NCBI GenBank assembly: GCA_002382085.1
Contig: DFZK01000002.1
Location: 139,718-203,717, forward strand
From: Sulfurospirillum sp. UBA4058
Lineage (GTDB): Bacteria; Campylobacterota; Campylobacteria; Campylobacterales; Sulfurospirillaceae
Direction of reading: 5' to 3'
DNA: 64,000 bases
The notes beneath the pieces were generated by a model, which had not been told where the DNA came from, ran no database searches, and saw only the letters and a list, made by a program, of their open reading frames with translations. Numbering within the stretch: the first letter of the stretch is position 1; each line of letters opens with the position of its first letter. The translations under genes were made by a program, and so were the position numbers. Shown here piece by piece: positions 27,435 to 36,291 of the stretch.

Positions 27435-27830
27435 TTTTTTCGCTTCCAGTGCACTTCTAAGATCGTCGATGTCCGTATGCGAACCGATAACGCGCATGGG
27501 CGATCCCTCTTCGTTACGCGTTATTACGCCGCCTTGCGCTAAAATCCATTTATAACGACCGTCTTTGCAACGCATACGATGTTCACAACGATAATGCTCG
27601 TTTTTCCCGCTAAACAATGCCGCCAGTTCGTTCAGGCATTGCGTGAAGTCATCGGGATGTACGCGAGAGCTCCACGCTTCTATCGTATTGTTGATCTCCT
27701 CGGGTCGGTAACCGAGCATTTTTTTCCATTGCGGCGAGAAAAAGATTTCATTGGTTGCGATATTCCAATCCCACACTCCGTGACCGATAAAGTCTAATAC
27801 GTTACTATCGTATGTTTCATATTCCTTCAT
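27420..27830 (-). CDS. Stand-alone PAS-domain protein
   Basis: 136 aa from the ATG at 27830 (AAGG nearby); an in-frame ATG at 27929 is the alternative. A single PAS_3-type fold is clear: 'GVWDWNIATNEIFFSPQWKKMLGY', then 'HPDDF' and a PAC segment 'RCKDGRYKWILAQGGVI...GSHTDI'. There is no output domain, and the C-terminus ends in a short coil, so it is either a free sensory subunit or a remnant of a larger receptor. It sits beside the FIST-kinase cluster. Confidence 0.8.
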   Translation of the reverse strand: MKEYETYDSNVLDFIGHGVWDWNIATNEIFFSPQWKKMLGYRPEEINNTIEAWSSRVHPDDFTQCLNELAALFSGKNEHYRCEHRMRCKDGRYKWILAQGGVITRNEEGSPMRVIGSHTDIDDLRSALEAKKLSLD

Positions 27831-27973
27831 GGTTTCGACCTTTTTTGAAACGTTAATGCCATCATAACACGCCAACGTTGCAAACACGTTGTAAGCGATA
27901 TCACGCAATCTATACAACGCGTTTGTCACGCTAAATGGTGTACAATGACTTCATTAAAACTTTGGAGAAGACG

Positions 27974-29029
27974 ATGTTTGAAGAGATCTCTTTTTGCGAG
28001 AGTGCCGAAAAACTGCATACGAGTCTTACAAAAGGTCGCTATTTACTGCTCGTTGCCAATAAAACCGATATTGCGTCGTTGGCAAGCTTGAACGACGATA
28101 TTAGCTTCGTCGGTGCCGTTTTTCCGCGCGTTATTTACCAAAATCAAACGTTTGAGACGGGAATTATCATTGCGAAAATGTCCGACTCGACCTTATCATG
28201 CATTGTCCCCATGGACAACACGACCCAACTCAAACTCCCCGAAGAGACCAACGCGGTCTTAACGTTTATCGACGGTTATTCGATTCATACCGATCGTTTT
28301 TTAGAAATTCTTTACGCCCAGTTGCCCGAACAAGCGCGTATTCTCGGCGGCGGTTCCGGAACGATGTCCTTAGACCCTTCTTCGTATCTTATCTTCGACA
28401 ATACGCAACGTTATACCAACTATGCCATCGTCATTGCTTCCAAGCAAAACGTCGGTTTGGGAATCAAACACGGTTGGACGACCGTGATGGGACCTTTTAT
28501 CGCGACGCATTGCTCGGGTCATACGCTGGAGAAGATCAACTTTCAAGACGCCTATAGCGTGTATCGTTCCATCGTCGAAAACATCAGCGACATAGCGTTC
28601 GATCAAACGCCTTTTTTTACGATAGCACAACGCTTTCCTTTGGGAGTCGTTCGCTACAACAAAGACTTTATCATACGTGAACCCTTTTCGACGAACGGTC
28701 AAACGCTCACGCTCAACGCACAAATCGACGCAAATTCGGTTATCTCTATCTTAGAAGGCAAGGCCGACGCCATTATCGAAGCGGCTCGCGAAGCCGCCGT
28801 CGCTTCTTTACATGTCAAAGCGCAAGCCCCTAGTAGCGTCTTGCTGATCGACTGTATTTCACGCTATTTGCTCTTAGAAGAGCGTTACGGCGAAGAGTTG
28901 GACGCGATTACTTCCGTTTACGATAGCACGGTTCCGCTATGGGGTGTTTTAAGTTTAGGCGAAATCGCCAATGCCAATCAAGAAGGAATCGAGTTTTACA
29001 ACAACACCTGCGTCATAGGATCCCTTTAA
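27974..29029 (+). CDS. FIST-domain signal-sensing protein
   Basis: 351 aa from the ATG at 27974 (GGAGA upstream). The N-terminal FIST domain has 'ILGGGSGTMS' in its centre. The C-terminal FIST_C domain includes 'GKADAIIEAAREAAVA' and the end segment 'DSTVPLWGVLSLGEIA...EFYNNTCVIGSL'. FIST proteins are cytosolic small-ligand sensors that work with histidine kinases and c-di-GMP enzymes, and both follow directly downstream here. The ligand is unknown. The SLHVKA codons contain the TTTACATGTC variant of the palindrome. Confidence 0.88.
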   Translation: MFEEISFCESAEKLHTSLTKGRYLLLVANKTDIASLASLNDDISFVGAVFPRVIYQNQTFETGIIIAKMSDSTLSCIVPMDNTTQLKLPEETNAVLTFIDGYSIHTDRFLEILYAQLPEQARILGGGSGTMSLDPSSYLIFDNTQRYTNYAIVIASKQNVGLGIKHGWTTVMGPFIATHCSGHTLEKINFQDAYSVYRSIVENISDIAFDQTPFFTIAQRFPLGVVRYNKDFIIREPFSTNGQTLTLNAQIDANSVISILEGKADAIIEAAREAAVASLHVKAQAPSSVLLIDCISRYLLLEERYGEELDAITSVYDSTVPLWGVLSLGEIANANQEGIEFYNNTCVIGSL

Positions 29030-29085
29030 GTGTTGTATGATTCTAAAAAACAAGCGTTATGTCTCGCGCGTAAGTAGGAGAAACG

Positions 29086-30303
29086 ATGCAATACCTCAAC
29101 GAACAACTACTTTTGACGTTCGAATGCGTCAGTTCCATCGGAACGTCCTTAAATTTGGAAACGATGGTTGAGCGTTTTTTACGTGTTTTTACGCGAAAAA
29201 CCGGTGCGCTCGCATCGCTCTACTGGCAGTACGTTTCCGAAGAAAAAGGTTACGTCGAATGCTGTTTTTTAGGGAAAAGAGCCTTAAAACCGCTTTTTAA
29301 ACGCCCCGACGTGCTGCCTCAAAACGATCAAATCAGCGTCCAAACAGAAGGAAAAAACACTTTTTTATACGTCACGATCGATAACGACAGTATGGTTTTC
29401 CTCTTTTATTCCGATACAAAAGATCTTGAACTGCTCTGTTCCATCGTCTCTTCGTTTCACTCCAAACTCGAAAATGCCGTACGCGCGTGTAAAAACCATC
29501 ACGACCTCTTGGAAATCAACCAAAATTTGGAACGTCGTATCGAAGAAGAAGTGGCGAAAAACCGTGAAAAAGACAAACACATCTTACAACAATCCCGCCT
29601 AGCGCAAATGGGCGAGATGATTAGCATGATCGCGCACCAATGGCGTCAACCCTTAGGCTCTATCTCCGCCGTTGCCGCATCGATCCGCCTTAAAGTTTCG
29701 CTCGATCGCCTTGATACGAGTAGTGAAGAAGCCAAAGAACAGTCTAAGGCATTTTTACTGGATTCAATGGGAAGAATCGAATCGTACGTACAGTTTCTGA
29801 CCCACACGATCGATGATTTTCGCAATTTCTTCAAGCCCGATAAACAAAAAGAACGCGTCAGCCTCTCCCGGCTCGTGAACCGTACGCTCGACATCATCGG
29901 CAAAGCATTGGAGATCAACACCATTGCGATCAAAGTCGACGTCCAAAGCACGCATGAAATTTTGACGTACGCGAGCGAAGTCACGCAAGTTATTTTAAAC
30001 ATTTTAAAAAATGCCGAAGACGTCATCAAAGAACGACACATCAAGTATCCGCACATTTTTATCCACATCGAAGAGCAAGAGGATTGGCACGTTTTAAGCA
30101 TCGAAGACAATGCCGGAGGCATTCCTCCGCACATTCTCCCGTATATTTTCGAGCCCTATTTTTCAACCAAAAGCGAGAAAAACGGGTCGGGATTGGGGCT
30201 TTACATGTCAAAAACGATTATCGAAGAACATTGCGGCGGTATGATCTATGCCGAAAACACTCCTATCGGGGCACGCTTTATCATCAAACTCAAAGAGGAA
30301 TAA
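29086..30303 (+). CDS. Cytosolic sensor histidine kinase
   Basis: 405 aa without membrane segments. The N-terminal about 140 residues resemble a GAF-type input domain. A coiled coil leads to the core with phosphoacceptor H in MIAHQWRQPLG, N-box 'ILKNAEDV', 'DNAGGIP', 'FEPYFSTK' and 'GSGLGLYMSKTII'. The catalytic residues are intact. It lies 56 bp after the FIST gene and 3 bp before the second kinase, whose core is closely similar, implying tandem duplication with different inputs. Confidence 0.88.
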   Translation: MQYLNEQLLLTFECVSSIGTSLNLETMVERFLRVFTRKTGALASLYWQYVSEEKGYVECCFLGKRALKPLFKRPDVLPQNDQISVQTEGKNTFLYVTIDNDSMVFLFYSDTKDLELLCSIVSSFHSKLENAVRACKNHHDLLEINQNLERRIEEEVAKNREKDKHILQQSRLAQMGEMISMIAHQWRQPLGSISAVAASIRLKVSLDRLDTSSEEAKEQSKAFLLDSMGRIESYVQFLTHTIDDFRNFFKPDKQKERVSLSRLVNRTLDIIGKALEINTIAIKVDVQSTHEILTYASEVTQVILNILKNAEDVIKERHIKYPHIFIHIEEQEDWHVLSIEDNAGGIPPHILPYIFEPYFSTKSEKNGSGLGLYMSKTIIEEHCGGMIYAENTPIGARFIIKLKEE

Positions 30304-30306
30304 TTC

Positions 30307-32490
30307 ATGTTACGCGAAAGCTTATCGAAACTCATCCAAAAAGAGTATCTCAAATCCATTATATTTCCTCTTCTTTTGATCGAAGCGATGCTTTTGTGGG
30401 CTTACTTTTGGAGCAATGCCCATGTCAGCGAAAGCACGCAAAAAGCCTTGATCGAAGAGACGAAAATGCACATCAAAGAGATTAGCAGTCGTTCCGCCGA
30501 AATCATCAACGAGACGTTTAAGGACGTCTCGCATATGACCGCACTCTTTCGTCAAGAACACGAAACCTTTTTCGCCCGTTTTAACCCTCAAGAGGTCGGC
30601 ACAAAAAACCACCGTTATCGACAACTCGAAAACGGCGTCATTACCAATGCGCAACAAATCCCAAATGCGTGTACGCTCTTTTATTCTAACGTCAAACAAA
30701 CGTCGCCTTATCGCCTTGAAAAAGCGATAGCAACCGAAGAGCTCGACGGCTTTTACAATACGATGCTTCAAAGCAATCCGCACATCGCGCAAGTCTATTT
30801 TAACAGTTACGATTCGATGAACCGCCTTTGCCCTTTTATGCCCGACGCACTCAATCAATACGCACACGACATCGATATTCCCAAGTATAATTTTTATTTT
30901 CTCGCCGATGAAAAACACAATCCTCAGAAAAAGATCGTCTGGACGGACGCTTACCTCGATCCTGCGGGTCTGGGTTGGATGATTAGCGCGATCGCACCCG
31001 TATACAAAGGCGACTTTTTAGAGGGTGTCGTAGGAGTCGATATTACGATCGATCAGCTTATTTCCAATATCCTCTCCCTACGCCTTCCCTATCGTTCTAT
31101 GAGTCTCTTGGTCGACGAACACGGTCACATGTTAGGCATGAGTCAAGCTTTGGAACCTTATCTGGGTCTTCACGAGCTGACGTCCCATACGTACGACGCA
31201 CCGGTGGAAAACACCATCTCCAAACCGAAAGATTTTAATCTTTTCGATAATAAAGCCAATGCGCTCGCTTCATTTCTTACGAAAATGGTCAAAGAAAACA
31301 CTCCTTTAGACGAATTTCGCTATGCCGATACCGATTTTTTAATTACGCAAAACCCGATTTCGCAAACGGGGTGGAAGCTTGTTTTACTGCTAGATAAAGA
31401 CTCTTTATTAAAAAGCGGCAAAGACCTTAAAGCAAAAACAGACTTTATCGGCTACGTCGCACTTGGCTTTATGGCGTTGTTTTACCTAGTCTTTTTATTT
31501 ATCTTGATTAACCGCGCCAAACGCTTCTCTTCGCAAATTTTAACCCCGCTTCACGAGCTGATTCAAGCGACCCGAAGCCTCAAAGACAAGCTCGTCACGA
31601 CCAAGCTCCCGCATTCGGACATAATCGAGCTCAACACCCTTTTGGACAATTTCTCGGCGATGAGTCACGAACTGCAAAATTTGTACGACTCGATGGATAA
31701 AAAGATCAAAGAGGGCATTTTGGAAAACATGGAAACCCAAAAGATGATGATCTACCAATCCCGCCTTGCTCAAATGGGCGAAATGATCAGCATGATCGCA
31801 CACCAATGGCGACAACCTTTGGGAGCGATATCGACGGTCACGGCAAGCATCAAACTCAAACAAAGTCTCAAAAAATTCGATCTTACGACCGAAGAAGGAC
31901 GCATCGCGCAAGACGAATTTTTAACGACGGCCATCGACAAGATCGAGCATTACATCCAATTTTTAACTAACACGATCGACGATTTTCGTAATTTTTTCAA
32001 ACCCGACCAACACCATGAAAAAAGCTCGTTAACACACATTATCGAAAAAACGCTTCGTATTATCGGAAAAAGTCTCGACGTTCACAAAATTGCACTGGAG
32101 ATCGACAACCGTTCGACGCGCGAATTTATCACGTACGAAGCGCAAGTGACGCAAGTGCTCATTAACATCTTAAAGAACGCCCAAGACGTGCTCCTTGACA
32201 AAAAAATAGAAAATGCTACGATACGTTTGAACGCTTACGAAGAGAAAGAGTTTTTTGTCATCGAGATCGAAGATAACGCCGGAGGTATTCCAGAGTCGAT
32301 TATTTCCAAAGTGTTCGATCCCTACTTTTCGACCAAAGCGGAAAAAAACGGCACGGGACTTGGACTTTACATGTCAAAAACCATTATCGAAGAGCATTGT
32401 CACGGAATTTTAAGCGTCAGCAATACCGAACGCGGAGCGAAATTCTGCGTGAAAATTCGGGGAGAATACGATGTCCGTAGCGATCAATGA
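30307..32490 (+). CDS. Cache-domain sensor histidine kinase
   Basis: 727 aa. A membrane helix (about 17-38) is followed by a large periplasmic double-Cache-like domain (about 40-375) with 'WTDAYLDPAGLGWMISAIAPVY', a second helix (about 378-402), a HAMP-like linker, then a kinase core with H in MIAHQWRQPLG and 'DNAGGIP', 'FDPYFSTK', 'GTGLGLYMSKTII'. It senses an external ligand. Its last 20 nt overlap the REC-GGDEF-EAL gene, the likely partner. Confidence 0.9.
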   Translation: MLRESLSKLIQKEYLKSIIFPLLLIEAMLLWAYFWSNAHVSESTQKALIEETKMHIKEISSRSAEIINETFKDVSHMTALFRQEHETFFARFNPQEVGTKNHRYRQLENGVITNAQQIPNACTLFYSNVKQTSPYRLEKAIATEELDGFYNTMLQSNPHIAQVYFNSYDSMNRLCPFMPDALNQYAHDIDIPKYNFYFLADEKHNPQKKIVWTDAYLDPAGLGWMISAIAPVYKGDFLEGVVGVDITIDQLISNILSLRLPYRSMSLLVDEHGHMLGMSQALEPYLGLHELTSHTYDAPVENTISKPKDFNLFDNKANALASFLTKMVKENTPLDEFRYADTDFLITQNPISQTGWKLVLLLDKDSLLKSGKDLKAKTDFIGYVALGFMALFYLVFLFILINRAKRFSSQILTPLHELIQATRSLKDKLVTTKLPHSDIIELNTLLDNFSAMSHELQNLYDSMDKKIKEGILENMETQKMMIYQSRLAQMGEMISMIAHQWRQPLGAISTVTASIKLKQSLKKFDLTTEEGRIAQDEFLTTAIDKIEHYIQFLTNTIDDFRNFFKPDQHHEKSSLTHIIEKTLRIIGKSLDVHKIALEIDNRSTREFITYEAQVTQVLINILKNAQDVLLDKKIENATIRLNAYEEKEFFVIEIEDNAGGIPESIISKVFDPYFSTKAEKNGTGLGLYMSKTIIEEHCHGILSVSNTERGAKFCVKIRGEYDVRSDQ

Positions 32491-34210
32491 GCTCTTAACG
32501 CTCACGTCTCATTTACACGTTTTATACGTGGAGGACGATGCGATACTGCGTGAAAACACCGTCGCACTTTTAAGCGATCTGTTTGCGACCATCGACGAAG
32601 CGAGCGACGGGCAAGAAGCCTACGCGCGTTATCAAGAGCAACCCGACGCGTACGATGTTTTAATTACCGATTTGAATATGCCGCATATGAACGGTATGGA
32701 ACTCATCAAGCGCGTTCAAGAGATCAACCCGTTTCAGTTGATCGTCGTCGTCTCGGCACACAACGAAACCGAGTATTTTTTAGAGAGTATCCGCAACAAC
32801 GTCAACGGCTACATCTTAAAACCGATCGATTTTGAGCAACTTCTTGAAACGCTCTACAAAGTTTCTTTGCTCGTCAAAGAGCGCAAAGAGAACACCCAAA
32901 ACAAAGCAAAACTCGAAGCTTTACTTAAAGAACAGCATGAAAAACTGGAGCAAAACGATCAAATCGTGCATGAATTTTTAACACTCGATAAAGTGACGAA
33001 ACTCCAAAACGCAACGATGCTCTATACGTTTTTAGACCGTTTTTTGCAAGACCATGCACTCACCGTTATGCTTTACAACATTGACGATTTTAGCTTTATC
33101 AACCAAACCTACGGCGTCGATTTTGCGGACGAAGTGCTCTATAAAGTCGGCGAATTTTTGCGCTATAACCTCGCGAAAGACGTTCATTTATACCGTTACA
33201 ATTCCGATGAATTCGTGATTCTTTTCGATCCGGATCTGCTCAGTCCCGAGCTTTTTGCGATTCAGATTCAAACGTTTTTTAGAGAAACACCCGTCGGAGA
33301 GATCAACGACCGCCCGATCTACGTAACGCTCTCCTGCGGTATCGCAACGTCTCGAAACCCCGCACTGTTACTTTCCAACGCACGTATCGCTTTGCGCGAA
33401 GCCAAGATGCGCGGCATTCCGAGCCAATACAACGTCTATAATGCAAGCGACCCTTTCTTAAAACGCTCCGAAGTCGAAACGACGTGGATTCAAAAGTTTC
33501 GTTTGGCATTGGAAGAAGATCGCGTTCTTCCCTATTTTCAACCTATCATCGACAACCAAACGGAAAAAATCGCCAAATACGAATGCTTGGCACGCATCGA
33601 GGATGACGGTGAGGTGATCTCTCCTTCGCACTTTTTGGAAGCGGCGCGACGAAGCGGTTTGATGAGTAACCTAACCCGTATGATGATTAACAAATCGTTC
33701 AAAAGTTTTGCAGATCAAAACGTCGAATTTTCACTGAACATCACCAACGAAGATTTGCTCGACGATACCTTCATCGAGTTCTTACATGTCAAACAAGCCC
33801 AATACCGTATCGACCCGCATTACGTCATTTTTGAAATCTTGGAAGACATTATTTTAAGCGATCTGAGCAAAATGCCGCTTAAAAACCTTCACGTTCTCAA
33901 AGCGATGGGATACCGTTTGGCGTTAGACGATTTCGGCAGCGATCGATCCAACCTCAACCGTTTGGAAAACATCGGCGTTCAGTTTCTCAAAATCGACGGA
34001 CAGTTTGTTTTAGGTATCGACAAAAATTCGCGCAACCAAAATATCGTCGAGACGATTACTGCGATGGCACATAAGATGAATCTTCAGGTGATTGCGGAGT
34101 TTGTCTCGACACAAGCAGAATATGAGACCGTCAAGCGTTTGGGAGTAGACTTTTCGCAAGGCTTCTTTTTTGAAGCTCCGGCACAGTTTTCTAAGCCGGT
34201 TTCGTGTTGA
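32471..34210 (+). CDS. Response regulator with degenerate GGDEF and EAL domains
   Basis: 579 aa. The receiver domain has D67 in VLITDLNMP and K118 in ILKPID. A diguanylate-cyclase-like domain carries YNSDEF (243-248) instead of GGDEF, so synthesis is probably lost. The EAL domain has ECL at 371-373 and keeps 'NITNED', 'FEILED', 'LDDFGSD' and 'KIDGQF', so phosphodiesterase activity is plausible. Phosphorylation by the upstream kinases would control c-di-GMP breakdown. Its 3' end overlaps the convergent OmpR-type regulator by 20 nt. Confidence 0.88.
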   Translation: MSVAINELLTLTSHLHVLYVEDDAILRENTVALLSDLFATIDEASDGQEAYARYQEQPDAYDVLITDLNMPHMNGMELIKRVQEINPFQLIVVVSAHNETEYFLESIRNNVNGYILKPIDFEQLLETLYKVSLLVKERKENTQNKAKLEALLKEQHEKLEQNDQIVHEFLTLDKVTKLQNATMLYTFLDRFLQDHALTVMLYNIDDFSFINQTYGVDFADEVLYKVGEFLRYNLAKDVHLYRYNSDEFVILFDPDLLSPELFAIQIQTFFRETPVGEINDRPIYVTLSCGIATSRNPALLLSNARIALREAKMRGIPSQYNVYNASDPFLKRSEVETTWIQKFRLALEEDRVLPYFQPIIDNQTEKIAKYECLARIEDDGEVISPSHFLEAARRSGLMSNLTRMMINKSFKSFADQNVEFSLNITNEDLLDDTFIEFLHVKQAQYRIDPHYVIFEILEDIILSDLSKMPLKNLHVLKAMGYRLALDDFGSDRSNLNRLENIGVQFLKIDGQFVLGIDKNSRNQNIVETITAMAHKMNLQVIAEFVSTQAEYETVKRLGVDFSQGFFFEAPAQFSKPVSC

Positions 34211-34907
34211 GTTTATAGCCTCTGTTTTTCAAGTTGACGATCGAGTTTTCATATCCGAGTTTGTCGCGTAAACGTTTCACCAAAGCGCGAAGCGTGGAAC
34301 TGTTCACCTCTTCACTTTGCCAAACGACCTGCGCGATCTGTTCGTTGCGTACAAACGTATCGGCGTGCTTCACCAAAATATAAAGCAATGCCTCTTCTTT
34401 CGCGGTCAACGTCTCCAAAATATCGTTTACATGTAAAGTACGTTCGTTCATCGAAAAGACGACGCCCGGATGCAATACGACCCGATCGCTCATCGGAATA
34501 TCCTGAGGTTTCTGCCCGCAAAGATGGGCGGTAACTTTGATCATCGTATTGATTAAATGTTGCGAATCGAACGGTTTGGTTAAAAAACTAAAAATCCCTA
34601 AATCGATACTTTTGAGAAAATAATCGGTCTCTTTGTATGCCGAAATAACGATAACCGTTTGCTTAGGATTTTTCTTTTTAATCTTTTCGATCAAATGAAG
34701 TCCGTTTTGTTGGGGAAGCTGAATATCGGTAATCACCAGATCGTACGTGCGGGTTTGGTAATGCGCATACGCCTCTTCCGCCGATGCAAAAGCATCGATC
34801 GTATCGAAGAAATCTCCTAAAAAAAGGCACAATTCCTCATTAAGCGCGGTATCGTCTTCAACGAGGAGTAACGACAATGAATGACGCACGATGTTCCCTT
34901 TAGGCAA
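34191..34907 (-). CDS. OmpR-type response regulator
   Basis: A 238-aa protein with a receiver domain ('LLVEDDTALNEEL', phosphoacceptor in LVITDIQLP, 'FLTKPFD') and a winged-helix output domain (about 140-235, 'VVWQSEEVNSSTLRALVKRLRDKLG'). It is encoded against the signalling cluster, converging with the EAL gene and diverging from the REC-PAS gene; the 97-bp gap between those starts should hold both promoters. It has no adjacent dedicated kinase, so it may share the cluster's kinases. A TTTACATGTAAA lies at 34426. Confidence 0.88.
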   Translation of the reverse strand: MPKGNIVRHSLSLLLVEDDTALNEELCLFLGDFFDTIDAFASAEEAYAHYQTRTYDLVITDIQLPQQNGLHLIEKIKKKNPKQTVIVISAYKETDYFLKSIDLGIFSFLTKPFDSQHLINTMIKVTAHLCGQKPQDIPMSDRVVLHPGVVFSMNERTLHVNDILETLTAKEEALLYILVKHADTFVRNEQIAQVVWQSEEVNSSTLRALVKRLRDKLGYENSIVNLKNRGYKLNTKPA

Positions 34908-34970
34908 TTTTTGGGAGTAATTTTCGGTTAGTATAGCAAAAAATACAACTCAAATACAACGCTTCCGTTA

Positions 34971-34976
34971 TATAAT
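34971..34976 (+). promoter_or_regulatory. Likely -10 box of the REC-PAS gene
   Basis: A perfect TATAAT lies 28 bp before the ATG at 35005 in the divergent gap, with no strong -35, as is common in Campylobacterota promoters. Confidence 0.4.
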
Positions 34977-35004
34977 AGTCCGATAAATCGATGCGGAGAG
35001 CTTT

Positions 35005-36291
35005 ATGGAAAATGCAATTGATCAACTCATTGCTTGGAGCAAAGACCTGAATGTTTTGTATGTCGAAGACGACGTCGCCTTGCGCGAAGAAGTTAGCCTC
35101 TTTTTAAGCGACATCTTCAGCCGAGTCGATTTGGCGAGTAACGGCGAAGAGGGCTTGCAAAAGCTCGCAAAAAACCGATACCATTTAGTCATTACCGACA
35201 TTCGTATGCCCGTCATGGACGGCATCGAAATGATCGAGAAGATCAAAGAGCTTTACCCCGAACAGCCCGTTTTAGTAACCTCCGCACACAACGAAATCGA
35301 TTATCTCGTCAAACTCATCAATCTCGGAGTCGATAATTTTATTACCAAACCGTTGCAAAGCGAACAAATCTTTAAAGTTTTGCACAAAATCGTCGAACAT
35401 ATACACCATAAAAAGGAGTTACGGAAAATCGAAGACGATTTACGCGAAGCTCATGCCCAGTTAGAAAAACTAACCCAAATGCAATCGCGCTCTTTGGATT
35501 TAAAAAATGCCGTTTTAAAAGCCTACAAAGAAGCCCTCGATAAAGCCACTATCGTTTCCACGACCGATAAATTCGGCGTTATCACCGATGTCAACGAAAA
35601 CTTTTGCCGTGCCACGGAGTATAGCGAAGAAGAGATCGTCGGTAAAACGCACCAACTCATCCTTCACCCCTCGACCGATAAAAAAACGTATGCCGATTTA
35701 TGGAAAACGGTCTTAGCCAAACAGACGTGGCAAGGACTGTTGATGAATCAAACACGCACGCTTTCGCCGCTGTATCATTACACGACCGTCGTTCCCATTT
35801 TAGACGCTAAAGGCGACATCAACGAATTGATCTGGATAGCACAAGATTTGACCGAACTGCATCGTATCCAAGAAGTCAAGAACCAAGCCTCTTTGGATAT
35901 AGCCTTATCCCTCAAAGAAGACGAATTTTTAAAACAACTGCCTTTTGCCGCGGCAATGTTGGACGAAACGTTGCGATTTGAAAGCTATAACGTCTCTTTT
36001 GAAACGCTGACGATGAATCACGTCAAAGAAGAGACGTTTGTCAAATTGACGCAAAAAAATCTTTTCCTTAAAGAATTGGTCTATTTTGAAGAGATGGATT
36101 ATTTTCCCGATATAGCGAGTATCCGCGATAAGTTTCCGTACGAAGGCGATATTACGTTCAAAGGAACGATCCAAACGATCGATCATATGCAAGAAGTGCT
36201 CGTCAAAATTACGCCTTATGCGGCACATTATCTTATCAGCGTTATTCCCCAAGAGGATTTTGAGCTATGCTGCCAAGTTCTAGGGAAATAA
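35005..36291 (+). CDS. REC-PAS signalling protein without output domain
   Basis: 428 aa. The receiver domain (about 15-130; phosphoacceptor in LVITDIRMP, 'FITKPLQ') is followed by a coiled coil, then a PAS domain (about 180-290, 'ITDVNENFCRATEYSEEEIVGKTHQLILHP...IAQDLTELH') and a C-terminal PAS-like region of about 120 residues. There is no kinase, DNA-binding or GGDEF/EAL motif, so it probably acts by protein contact. The last 25 nt overlap the 709-aa gene, its likely partner. Confidence 0.82.
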   Translation: MENAIDQLIAWSKDLNVLYVEDDVALREEVSLFLSDIFSRVDLASNGEEGLQKLAKNRYHLVITDIRMPVMDGIEMIEKIKELYPEQPVLVTSAHNEIDYLVKLINLGVDNFITKPLQSEQIFKVLHKIVEHIHHKKELRKIEDDLREAHAQLEKLTQMQSRSLDLKNAVLKAYKEALDKATIVSTTDKFGVITDVNENFCRATEYSEEEIVGKTHQLILHPSTDKKTYADLWKTVLAKQTWQGLLMNQTRTLSPLYHYTTVVPILDAKGDINELIWIAQDLTELHRIQEVKNQASLDIALSLKEDEFLKQLPFAAAMLDETLRFESYNVSFETLTMNHVKEETFVKLTQKNLFLKELVYFEEMDYFPDIASIRDKFPYEGDITFKGTIQTIDHMQEVLVKITPYAAHYLISVIPQEDFELCCQVLGK

